Below are positions 16,894 through 26,944 of a stretch of DNA of 64,000 nucleotides, one piece after another. A program made the translations under genes and the position numbers. Below the pieces are notes generated by a model. It did not search any database and was not told where the DNA came from. It saw only the letters and a program-made list of their open reading frames with translations. Within the stretch, counting starts at the first letter, position 1; the number at the start of each line of letters is the position of its first letter. This stretch comes from Streptomyces sp. APSN-46.1 (GTDB taxonomy: Bacteria > Actinomycetota > Actinomycetes > Streptomycetales > Streptomycetaceae): the NCBI RefSeq assembly GCF_022815725.1, contig NZ_JALGRF010000011.1:124001-188000 (forward strand). Reading direction: 5' to 3'.

Positions 16894-16911
16894 TATCTCA
16901 GATATGAGATG
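16894..16911. promoter_or_regulatory. Palindromic operator candidate upstream of the HTH-MurA gene
   Basis: TATCTC-AGATAT-GAGATG forms arms ATCTCA/TGAGAT around a 4-base centre, starting 11 bases upstream of the start codon on the minus strand. The same TATCTC-N6-GAGATA plan occurs at the acnA transcription start (20239-20256). Confidence 0.5.
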
Positions 16912-16999
16912 AGGTTCGCAGGGGGTGTGGCATAAGGGTGTTATCGACCGTCAGGTCCCATATCGGGGGCGGTGCGCGCGTGGTGCCCCCCGCCACCCG

Positions 17000-19015
17000 T
17001 CAGTGCCCCGTACCGCACCCGCACGCGCGGTGCCGTCCGCCGTGCACGGCGGTGTACGAGGCCGGGCGCGGCCCGGCCGCCCCGCGCGCCACCCGTCCCG
17101 AGGCGGCCCTCCCCGCTGCCGACTCCGCGTCGTGCACCACGCGCCCGCCGACCAGGGTCATGCGTACCCCGGTCCCGCTGATGTCGGCCACCGGACAGCG
17201 GGTCACATCGCGGTCCAGCAGCACCAGGTCCGCCGCCTTGCCCGCCTCCACCGTGCCCGTGACGGCCTCCTGCCGCAGCTGCCACGCCGTCCCGGAGGTG
17301 TGCATCCGCAGCACCGAGTCCCGGCTCAGACCCTCCAGCTCCCGGTACAGCTCGCCCGCGCCGTAGGCGCCCTGCCGGTCGATCGCCGTCCGCAGCTGGT
17401 TCCACACCTGGAGCGCGTCCACCGGCCAGTCGGAGCCGCCCGTCAGCCGGGCCCCCGCCTTCTCCAGGCTGCGGGCCGGGTACATCCACCGGTGCCGCTC
17501 CGGACCGATGTACGGGAGCAGCGCCTCCACCGTCCAGGTGTCCCGCGCCGCCCACTGGAGCTGCATACAGGCCGCGACGCCCAGTTGTGCGAAGCGCCGC
17601 AGATCCGCCGGGTCCACGATCTGCAGGTGGGCGATCGCATTGCGCGGGTCCCGCCCCGCGGCGCCGCCCGGCCGACCGGTCGCCCGGCGGGCGTACGCGT
17701 ACCCGTCCAGGGCCGTCCGTACCGCCCGGTCTCCCAGCCCGTGGGCGTGCATCTGCCAGCCCGCCTCGTTGAACGCCGCCGTCAGCCGGCCGTAGTCCGC
17801 CGCCGAGGTGTACAGCTCGCCCCGGTTCGCGGTCGGCTTCCCGTTCCCGTCGAGGTACGGCTCCAGCAGCGCGGCCGTCTGCGCCGGGTACTCGATGACC
17901 CCGTCCAGGAACACCTTGATCATCCCGAACCGGAGGCCCCGTACGCCCTCGAACTCCCGCCGCAGCCCGCGCGCGTAGGCCAGCGCGGCCGCCGGGTCCG
18001 TGGTCTGCTCGGCATCCAGCCGGATGGCCGGAACGATCCGCTGCGGCAGCTTCCCGGCCGCCGACAGGGCCTGGTAGAGCTCCAGCTCGCGCCGTCCCAC
18101 CAGGGCGTCCATCATCGTGGTGACCCCGGACGCGGCCGCCAGCTCCAGCACCTTCGCGCAGGCCGCGACCAGTTCGGCCGGGGAGGGCTCGGGGACGTGC
18201 CGCTTCACCAGGTCCTGCGCGTCGTCCTTGAGGACGCCCGTAGGCTGCCCGTCCGCATCCTTGACGATCCTGCCGCCGACCGGGTCGGGCGTGGCCGCCG
18301 TGATCCCGGCGATCTCCAGGGCCCGGCCGTTCGCCCACAGGTTGTGCCCGTCTCCGCCGACGAGGACGACGGGCCGCCGGGTCGGCAGGGCGTCCAGCAT
18401 CGTGTGGTGCGGCACGGTCCCGGTCGGCAGGAGTCCGACCGGATTCCAGTCCTCCACCACCAGCCAGCCGTCCGGCTCCGCGCCCGCGCCCCCGGTGTCG
18501 GCGAGGAACCCGGTGAGGATCTCGCGGAGTTCCGCCAGAGTGGTCTCCGCGGCCTCCAGCGAGGGCCGCAGGGACCGGTCCCCGGCGCCCAGCGGGTGCA
18601 CGTGACCGTCGTGGATGCCGCTCATCACGGTGTTGCCGCGCGCGTCGACCACCTCGGTGTCCCGGCCGACGAACCGGCGCAGCGCGGCGTCCCGCCCGGT
18701 GGCGAGGATCCTTCCGTCCCGGCCGACGGCCACCGCCTCGACGGGGGCCCCGCCGGGCAGCCCGGTGAACACCTTGGCGTGGTGGAAGACCAGCGCGGCC
18801 GAGCCGCGCCCGGCGCCGCTGCCGCTGCCGGAGGAGGACGAGGGCGAGGAGGACGAGGAGGAGAAGGACGAGGTGGCCGCCGCGGCCGGGCCGCCGCCCA
18901 GCAGGCCCGCCGCACCGGCGGCCCCGGCCGCCGCGAGGAGTCCCCGCCGGGACATCAGGGGGAACGGAGAAGACGGAAACGGAGAAGAAGGAGAAGAAGG
19001 AGAAGAAGAGGTCAT
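17000..19015 (-). CDS. Exported amidohydrolase (amidohydrolase 3, YtcJ-like)
   Basis: This is a metal-dependent hydrolase of the amidohydrolase superfamily. A Tat signal is visible (MSRRGLLAAAGAAGAAGLLGG, twin Arg at 23-24), so it is folded in the cytoplasm and exported. A Ser/Gly-rich linker follows, then the beta-sandwich strands and the first metal-ligand pair in GIHDGHVHP at about 138-140. Further His/Asp ligands occur in the barrel (MHAHGLGDRA, GSDWPVD). It has 671 aa. I chose ATG 19015, preceded by GGAG; a GTG two codons upstream is the alternative. The divergent LacI regulator and a LacI-type half-palindrome over its ribosome site suggest specific repression. The substrate is unknown. 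Confidence 0.87.
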   Translation of the reverse strand: MTSSSPSSPSSPFPSSPFPLMSRRGLLAAAGAAGAAGLLGGGPAAAATSSFSSSSSSPSSSSGSGSGAGRGSAALVFHHAKVFTGLPGGAPVEAVAVGRDGRILATGRDAALRRFVGRDTEVVDARGNTVMSGIHDGHVHPLGAGDRSLRPSLEAAETTLAELREILTGFLADTGGAGAEPDGWLVVEDWNPVGLLPTGTVPHHTMLDALPTRRPVVLVGGDGHNLWANGRALEIAGITAATPDPVGGRIVKDADGQPTGVLKDDAQDLVKRHVPEPSPAELVAACAKVLELAAASGVTTMMDALVGRRELELYQALSAAGKLPQRIVPAIRLDAEQTTDPAAALAYARGLRREFEGVRGLRFGMIKVFLDGVIEYPAQTAALLEPYLDGNGKPTANRGELYTSAADYGRLTAAFNEAGWQMHAHGLGDRAVRTALDGYAYARRATGRPGGAAGRDPRNAIAHLQIVDPADLRRFAQLGVAACMQLQWAARDTWTVEALLPYIGPERHRWMYPARSLEKAGARLTGGSDWPVDALQVWNQLRTAIDRQGAYGAGELYRELEGLSRDSVLRMHTSGTAWQLRQEAVTGTVEAGKAADLVLLDRDVTRCPVADISGTGVRMTLVGGRVVHDAESAAGRAASGRVARGAAGPRPASYTAVHGGRHRACGCGTGH

Positions 19016-19022
19016 GGCCACT

Positions 19023-19033
19023 CCAAACGTTGG
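19023..19033. promoter_or_regulatory. LacI-type operator candidate
   Basis: CCAAACGTTGG is a near-palindrome with the AACGTT core typical of LacI/GalR operators. It overlaps the ribosome site of the amidohydrolase gene. A separate direct repeat of TTAACC lies at 19055-19068 in the same divergent promoter region. Confidence 0.4.
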
Positions 19034-19108
19034 TGTGGCGAGGAGACTGTGTGATTAACCCCTTAACCAGAACCCGTCCCCGCCCACGAAATCCGAAGGA
19101 GGGCCCGC

Positions 19109-20107
19109 GTGTCCGGACCGACGATCGCCGACATCGCGCGCGCCGCGGAGGTGTCCACCGCGACGGTCTCCCACGCCCTCAACGGCACCGGCCGGCTCTC
19201 CGAGTCCACCCGCCGCCGGGTCCGGGAGACCGCGACCATCCTGGGATACGGGTCGTACGGACACGGGTCGTACCGCGCGCCCCGCACCCGCGGCCTGGGG
19301 CTGGCCGTCACCACCTTCGCCGGATCCGCCTGGAACTTCGTGGCGGTCTCCTACTTCTCCCAGTGGCTCACCGCCGCCACCTCCGCCGCCCATGCCCGCG
19401 GCTACTCCCTGACCACCCTGCCGGCCCAGCGCGGGGCGGGAACCCCGTGGCACACCCTCGCCGTCGACGGGATGCTGCTGCTCGACAGCCCGAAGGGCGA
19501 TCCGGTGCTGCGCGCCCTGCGCGCCCGCGGCATCCCCGTGGTCTTCGACGGCCGGCCGGCCGACCCGCGGCCCGGGGACGTCTGGGTGGACAACGACCAC
19601 GCGGCGACCACGCGCGAGGTGCTCGACCACCTCGCCGCGGCCGGCGCCCGGCGCATCGCGCTGCACTGCGGATTCGGGGACGAGCACTACACGTACGCGG
19701 TGACGGAGGCGTACGAGCGCTGGTGCGCGGAACGCGGCCGACCGCCGCTGCCGATCCGCTTCGAGCCCGACGACGACCCCGGGCACGCGTTCGACCAGGT
19801 CTTCCGCGGGCGCGCCGCCGACGCCGTCTACTCCCTCTACGACCCGGGCGGCCGCCAGGTGCTGGCCGCCGCCGCGCGGCACGGCCTGCGGGTTCCGGAC
19901 GAGCTGCTCCTCGTCTGCGCGAGCGAGGACCCGGCGTACGCGCAGGGCGATCCGGCGGTGAGTACGGTGACCCTGCGCCCCGGGGTGATCGGGGAGGCCG
20001 CCGTGGACGCGCTGGTCGCGTTGCTGGAGGACGCGCGGGGCCCGGCGCCCGGCCAGATCACCGTCCCCGCCGCGCTGACGGTGCGCGCCTCGTCCCGCCC
20101 CCGGTAG
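19109..20107 (+). CDS. LacI family transcriptional regulator
   Basis: This is a DNA-binding repressor. The N-terminal LacI HTH and hinge are clear (TIADIARAAEVSTATVSHALNGTGRLS, about residues 5-31), followed by a periplasmic-binding-protein-like effector domain that ends in the usual V-T-L-R-P-G-V-I-G-E segment. It has 332 aa. GTG 19109 follows an AAGGAGG ribosome site. It diverges from the amidohydrolase gene with 93 bases between the two starts, so that gene is the most likely target. The effector is unknown. Confidence 0.9.
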   Translation: MSGPTIADIARAAEVSTATVSHALNGTGRLSESTRRRVRETATILGYGSYGHGSYRAPRTRGLGLAVTTFAGSAWNFVAVSYFSQWLTAATSAAHARGYSLTTLPAQRGAGTPWHTLAVDGMLLLDSPKGDPVLRALRARGIPVVFDGRPADPRPGDVWVDNDHAATTREVLDHLAAAGARRIALHCGFGDEHYTYAVTEAYERWCAERGRPPLPIRFEPDDDPGHAFDQVFRGRAADAVYSLYDPGGRQVLAAAARHGLRVPDELLLVCASEDPAYAQGDPAVSTVTLRPGVIGEAAVDALVALLEDARGPAPGQITVPAALTVRASSRPR

Positions 20108-20120
20108 GACCCGGGGCGTA

Positions 20121-20147
20121 GGGCCCCGGGCGTATGGCCCGGGGCCC
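20121..20147 (+). terminator. Hairpin terminator after the LacI gene
   Basis: A perfect 11-bp GC stem (20121-20131 with 20137-20147) with a 5-base loop lies 14 bases after the stop codon. Confidence 0.7.
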
Positions 20148-20209
20148 TCGTTGGGCCCCCGTTCCGGGCGTTACCCGGTGAAGGCCTTGTGATCTCGCCC
20201 ATGCCGTGC

Positions 20210-20238
20210 ATGACCAGGACGCGGCCATGCACTAGAGT
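20210..20238 (+). promoter_or_regulatory. acnA: Probable acnA promoter
   Basis: An ATGACC -35 (20210-20215) and a TAGAGT -10 (20233-20238) are separated by 17 bases. The expected transcription start, near 20245, falls inside the adjacent 18-bp palindrome and leaves a leader of about 147 bases. Confidence 0.55.
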
Positions 20239-20256
20239 TATCTCGACATCGAGATA
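20239..20256. promoter_or_regulatory. Perfect 18-bp palindrome at the acnA transcription start
   Basis: TATCTCGA-CA-TCGAGATA has perfect 8-bp arms and directly abuts the -10 box, so a bound protein would block transcription. It matches the plan of the site upstream of the HTH-MurA gene. Confidence 0.65.
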
Positions 20257-20300
20257 TCTGCCGAAGGCGTACCGCAGCCGCCCCTGCTGGTAAGGGTTAC

Positions 20301-20319
20301 CTAACTTAGCCCTACCTTA
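20301..20319 (-). promoter_or_regulatory. Iron-box-like site (DmdR/IdeR type) in the acnA leader
   Basis: The minus strand matches the actinobacterial iron box TWAGGTWAGSCTWACCTWA at 15 of 19 positions, with the first half nearly perfect. It lies about 55 bases downstream of the predicted transcription start and 73 bases upstream of the start codon. Confidence 0.45.
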
Positions 20320-20391
20320 GCGGATTGGCCATAGGGCGTGGCGGCAGGATTGCGGTTATACGCGCGAATTTCATGCATGAAGGAGACTGTC

Positions 20392-23106
<2,715 letters not shown>

Positions 23107-23132
23107 GGGACAAAGCGGCCAAGGGCGCGCCA

Positions 23133-23159
23133 GGCGGAGCCGAATCATTCGGCTCCGCC
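23133..23159 (+). terminator. Terminator hairpin 1 after acnA
   Basis: A perfect 12-bp stem (23133-23144 with 23148-23159) with a 3-base loop lies 26 bases after the acnA stop. Confidence 0.75.
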
Positions 23160-23176
23160 CCGCTCTTCGGCACCAT

Positions 23177-23209
23177 AGGGCCGTATCCCCGACAAGGGGG
23201 TACGGCCCT
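23177..23209 (+). terminator. Terminator hairpin 2 after acnA
   Basis: A second stem (AGGGCCGTA with TACGGCCCT plus an inner CCCC/GGGG) follows 17 bases later and ends in CTTCC. Together the two form a tandem terminator that shields the sugar operon. Confidence 0.6.
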
Positions 23210-23298
23210 TCCGCTTATGCCGGCCGTCGTTTATCGGCCATGCGGGTGACGGTGAGGTCTCAACTCGGAAAAGCCGGGGCAGATACGTGTGCACGATC

Positions 23299-23328
23299 TT
23301 GCTCATCCGAGCGGAGGCGGACTATACC
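23299..23328 (+). promoter_or_regulatory. Probable ngcEFG promoter
   Basis: TTGCTC (23299-23304) and TATACC (23323-23328) are separated by 18 bases, 33 bases upstream of the ngcE start codon. Confidence 0.4.
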
Positions 23329-23361
23329 TGTGGCCCTCCTGATGAAGGCGAGGACTTGAGC

Positions 23362-24810
23362 ATGGGATCCACCTCCGCCCACGACGAGAACAGCACCGGT
23401 GAGGGCCTCGGCCGCCGGGATCTGATCAAGCGCTCCGCGGCACTCGGCCTGATGTCCGTCCCGACCATGAGCCTCCTGTCCGCGTGTGCCTCCGGCGGCG
23501 CGGCGCCGAAGGGAAACGGAGCCAAGGCGGCCATCACCAAGGAGAACCCCTTCGGCGTCGCCAAGGGCACCAAGCTGGACGTCGTCGTCTTCAAGGGCGG
23601 ATTCGGAGACGACTACGCCAAGGCCTGGGAAGCGGCGTTCGACAAGAAGTGGGGCACCACCAGCTCCCACCTGGGCACGCAGGAGATCACCGGAAAGCTC
23701 CAGACGCGCTTCAACGGCGGCAACCCGCCGGACGTCGTCGACAACTCCGGAGCCCAGAAGATCAAGCTGGACGTGCTCTTCAAGAGCAACCAGCTCGCCG
23801 ACCTCACCCCGGTGCTCGACGCGCCCTCCCTCGACGACCCGGACAAGAAGGTCCGGGACCTGCTCATCCCCGGCACCGTCGAACAGGGCATGCAGGGCGG
23901 CAAATGCGTCTCGCTCAACTACGTCTACACCGTGTTCGGTTTCTGGTACTCGGGCAAGCTCTTCAAGGAGAAGGGCTGGGCCCCGCCCAAGACCTGGGAC
24001 GCATTCCTCGACGTCTGTACGAAGGCCAAGGACGCCGGCCTCGGCGGCCTCGCCCACCAGGGCAAATACCCGTACTACATCAACGTCGTCATCATGGACC
24101 TGATCGCCAAGAAGGGCGGTCTGGAGGCCATGAAGGCCATCGACAACCTGGAGCCGAACGCCTTCGAGGGCAGCGCGGCCGCGCTCGCCGCCGTAGAGGC
24201 GGTCTACGAGGTCGTCGAGAAGGGCCTGCTGCTGCCGGGGACCAACGGCCTGACCCACACCGAATCCCAGACGGCGTGGAACCAGTACAAGGCGGCCTTC
24301 ATCCCCTCCGGTTCCTGGCTGGAGAACGAGCAGATCAAGCAGACCCCGGACGACTTCGACATGCAGTTCCTGCCGATGCCGCTGCTCCCGGACAGCAAGC
24401 TGCCCTTCGAGGCCATCCGGGCCGGCGCGGGCGAGCCGTTCATCGTCCCGGAGCAGGCCGCCAACAAGCCCGGCGGTCTGGAGTTCATCCGTTCGATGCT
24501 GTCCCGCGAATGGTCGACCATGTTCGCGCAGCAGGCCAACTCGCTCACCGTGGTCATGGACGGCGTCGACCAGAGCGTGCAACTGCGGCCCGGCACCCAG
24601 TCGGCGGTCAAGGCCCTGAAGGCAGCCGGGGCGAACACGTTCAACTACCTGTACCCCGACTGGTACAGCGAGATGGACACCGCGATCCAGGACGCGTCCA
24701 ATGAGCTCATGGCCAAGCGGATCCAGCCGAAGGAGTGGATCAAGCGGGCCCAGGCCGCGGTGAACAAGGCGGCTCAGGACCCGAACGCCAAGAACAACCG
24801 TCGCAGCTGA
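23362..24810 (+). CDS. ngcE: N-acetylglucosamine/chitobiose-binding lipoprotein NgcE
   Basis: This is the extracellular sugar receptor of the NgcEFG importer. The N-terminus has a Tat-like GRRDLIKRS motif (18-24) and a lipobox LLSAC with Cys at 42. The rest is a family 1 sugar-binding protein of the NgcE type, 482 aa in all. The order binding protein, two permeases and a downstream ROK regulator is exactly that of the characterised S. coelicolor/S. olivaceoviridis ngc locus, which takes up GlcNAc and chitobiose. No ATPase is in the operon, as expected because these systems share MsiK. ATG 23362 is preceded by GCGAGG; reading farther upstream adds no signal sequence. Confidence 0.9.
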   Translation: MGSTSAHDENSTGEGLGRRDLIKRSAALGLMSVPTMSLLSACASGGAAPKGNGAKAAITKENPFGVAKGTKLDVVVFKGGFGDDYAKAWEAAFDKKWGTTSSHLGTQEITGKLQTRFNGGNPPDVVDNSGAQKIKLDVLFKSNQLADLTPVLDAPSLDDPDKKVRDLLIPGTVEQGMQGGKCVSLNYVYTVFGFWYSGKLFKEKGWAPPKTWDAFLDVCTKAKDAGLGGLAHQGKYPYYINVVIMDLIAKKGGLEAMKAIDNLEPNAFEGSAAALAAVEAVYEVVEKGLLLPGTNGLTHTESQTAWNQYKAAFIPSGSWLENEQIKQTPDDFDMQFLPMPLLPDSKLPFEAIRAGAGEPFIVPEQAANKPGGLEFIRSMLSREWSTMFAQQANSLTVVMDGVDQSVQLRPGTQSAVKALKAAGANTFNYLYPDWYSEMDTAIQDASNELMAKRIQPKEWIKRAQAAVNKAAQDPNAKNNRRS

Positions 24811-24830
24811 CGCCACCAGGGACGGACACC

Positions 24831-25775
24831 ATGAGCCACGTAGCCCAGGGCGGGAGGCGGGGCGGCTTCATCGCCGGCTTCCTCGTCGCACCCCTCGCGC
24901 TGTACCTGACCTTCGTCATCTGGCCGTACGTGCAGACGTTCGGTTACTCCTTCACCAACTGGACCGGCCAGTCACCGACCTTCGACTTCGTCGGACTGGA
25001 GAACTACTCGGCCCTGACGAAGGACGAGGTCTTCCGCGGCGCGCTGTGGCACAACCTGCTGCTCCTGGTGTTCGTCCCGACCATCACCATCCTGCTCGCC
25101 CTCTTCTTCGCCTTCATGGTGAACGCGGGCGGCCGGGGCGCCGCCGGCGGGGTGCACGGGGTGCGGGGCTCGGCGTTCTACAAGATCGTCTACTTCTTCC
25201 CGCAGGTCCTCTCCCTGGCCATCCTGGCGGTCCTGTTCAGCGCCGTGTACCGCAGCGACGAGGGCGGGCTCCTCAACGGAATCCTCACCCGGATGGGCCT
25301 GGTCGATCCGCGGGCGCCCATCGAATGGCTCAACGAGCCCTCGCTCGTGCTCTGGTGCCTGCTGCTGGTGGTCGTCTGGCACGGGGTCGGCTTCTACCTC
25401 GTCCTGTTCTCCGCGGCCATGCAGTCCGTCCCGAAGGACATCTACGAGGCGGCCCTGCTCGACGGCGCGGGACGCGCCCAGACCTTCTTCAAGGTCACCC
25501 TGCCGCTCCTGTGGGACTCTGTGCAGACCTCCGCGGTCTACCTGGGCATCGCCGCGATGGACATGTTCGTCCTGGTCTCGACGATGACCTCGGGCCAGTT
25601 CGGCGGCGGCCCCGACCACCACAGCGAGGTCATGGCGACGGTGCTGATGCGCAACTTCCTGACCTTCGGCAAGAGCGGGTACGCCTGCGCCATGGGCGTC
25701 GTGATGCTCGTCCTGACCATGATCCTCTCTGTTGTCACGCTGCGCGCCACCCGCCGCGAGCGCATCGAGTTCTGA
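24831..25775 (+). CDS. ngcF: Sugar ABC transporter permease NgcF
   Basis: This is a MalF-type membrane subunit of the GlcNAc/chitobiose importer, with six predicted helices in 314 aa. The EAA loop is visible (IYEAALLDGAGRAQTFFKVTLP). ATG 24831 begins 21 bases after the ngcE stop, preceded by CAGGGA; the frame continues upstream into ngcE but the ATG gives the normal permease N-terminus (GGFIAGFLVAPLALYLTFVIWPYV). The substrate assignment rests on the neighbours. Confidence 0.9.
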   Translation: MSHVAQGGRRGGFIAGFLVAPLALYLTFVIWPYVQTFGYSFTNWTGQSPTFDFVGLENYSALTKDEVFRGALWHNLLLLVFVPTITILLALFFAFMVNAGGRGAAGGVHGVRGSAFYKIVYFFPQVLSLAILAVLFSAVYRSDEGGLLNGILTRMGLVDPRAPIEWLNEPSLVLWCLLLVVVWHGVGFYLVLFSAAMQSVPKDIYEAALLDGAGRAQTFFKVTLPLLWDSVQTSAVYLGIAAMDMFVLVSTMTSGQFGGGPDHHSEVMATVLMRNFLTFGKSGYACAMGVVMLVLTMILSVVTLRATRRERIEF

Positions 25776-25788
25776 GCCGGAGACCACC

Positions 25789-26715
25789 ATGACCACAGTC
25801 ATCAAGGCACCGGGCGAGGCGGCGGCCGAGCGGTCGGGCGGGGGCGGCGGGCCGGCGCGGCGCGCGAGGAGCGGCTCGGACGGCACGGTCCTCAACGTCT
25901 TCTCCCACGGCTTCCTCGCCGTGTGGGCCCTGCTGATCGTCCTGCCCCTGATCTGGCTGGCGCTCGGCTCCTTCAAGACCGACGCGCAGATCGGCGGCTC
26001 GGCGCTCAGCTGGCCCTCCCACTGGAGCCTCGACGCCTTCGGCCGCGCCTGGGACAAGGGCATCGGCGACTACTTCGCCCACACGCTGATCGTGATGGCG
26101 TTCTCGGTACCGCTGACCATGCTCCTCGGGTCGATGGCGGCCTACGTCCTGGCCCGCTATCCCTTCCCGGGCAACCGGTTCGTCTACTTCTTCTTCGTCA
26201 GCGGCGCGATGTTCCCCGTGTTCCTCGCACTGGTGCCGCTGTTCTTCATGGTCAAGCGGTTCGACATGCTGAACACGTACCACGGCCTGGTCCTGGTGTA
26301 CGTGGCCTACTCGATGCCGTTCACCGTCTTCTTCATGCATTCCTTCTTCCGGACGCTGCCGACGGCGGTCCACGAGGCGGCGGTCATCGACGGGGCCTCC
26401 GACACCCGGATCTTCTTCCAGGTGATGGTGCCGATGGCCAAGCCCGGTCTGATCAGCGTCGGGATCTTCAACATCCTGGGCCAGTGGAACCAGTACATCC
26501 TGCCGTCGGTGCTGATGCAGCCGCAGGACGGCTCCGATCCGGAGCGTTACCTGCTCACCCAGGGCCTGATCCAGCTTCAGCAGCAGCAGGGATACGCGAC
26601 CGACCTGCCGGTGCTCTTCGCCGGCGTCACCATCGCCATGATCCCGATGCTGGTGGTCTACCTGTCCTTCCAGCGCCAGATCCAGGCCGGCCTGACCTCC
26701 GCCACCCTCAAGTAA
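25789..26715 (+). CDS. ngcG: Sugar ABC transporter permease NgcG
   Basis: This is the MalG-type partner permease, 308 aa. A basic, Gly-rich cytoplasmic N-terminus of about 35 residues precedes six membrane helices. The EAA loop is visible (VHEAAVIDGASDTRIFFQVMVP). ATG 25789 starts 14 bases after the ngcF stop with a CGGAGA ribosome site. A T-rich-tailed hairpin terminates the operon directly afterwards. Confidence 0.9.
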   Translation: MTTVIKAPGEAAAERSGGGGGPARRARSGSDGTVLNVFSHGFLAVWALLIVLPLIWLALGSFKTDAQIGGSALSWPSHWSLDAFGRAWDKGIGDYFAHTLIVMAFSVPLTMLLGSMAAYVLARYPFPGNRFVYFFFVSGAMFPVFLALVPLFFMVKRFDMLNTYHGLVLVYVAYSMPFTVFFMHSFFRTLPTAVHEAAVIDGASDTRIFFQVMVPMAKPGLISVGIFNILGQWNQYILPSVLMQPQDGSDPERYLLTQGLIQLQQQQGYATDLPVLFAGVTIAMIPMLVVYLSFQRQIQAGLTSATLK

Positions 26716-26729
26716 CGGAGTCGGGCCTT

Positions 26730-26764
26730 CCTGTGCCTCAATGGAATAGGCACAGGCCTTTTCT
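26730..26764 (+). terminator. Terminator of the ngcEFG operon
   Basis: A perfect 9-bp stem (26730-26738 with 26748-26756) around a 9-base loop is followed by CCTTTTCTGC, the most T-rich tail of any terminator in the window. Confidence 0.8.
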
Positions 26765-26944
26765 GCGCCTTTCGACCGATAGGGGCAGATTCGCGCTGCG
26801 TGAGCCTCTTGACGTGTGGAGGCCCAAAGGCTCGACTTAAGGTTCACAAGTTGGAGAGACGCCGGAGTCTCGGAGCACCTGGCCGCGACGACCCGGCCGG
26901 GGGGCGACGGCTGGCCGTCGCTTATGGGCAGGAGTGGATGAGTC

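Noticed and set aside
23299..23330. A DasR (dre) site in the ngcE promoter
   Set aside because: The sequence around TATACC lacks the palindrome ACTGGTCTAGACCAGT-like arms; too few matches.
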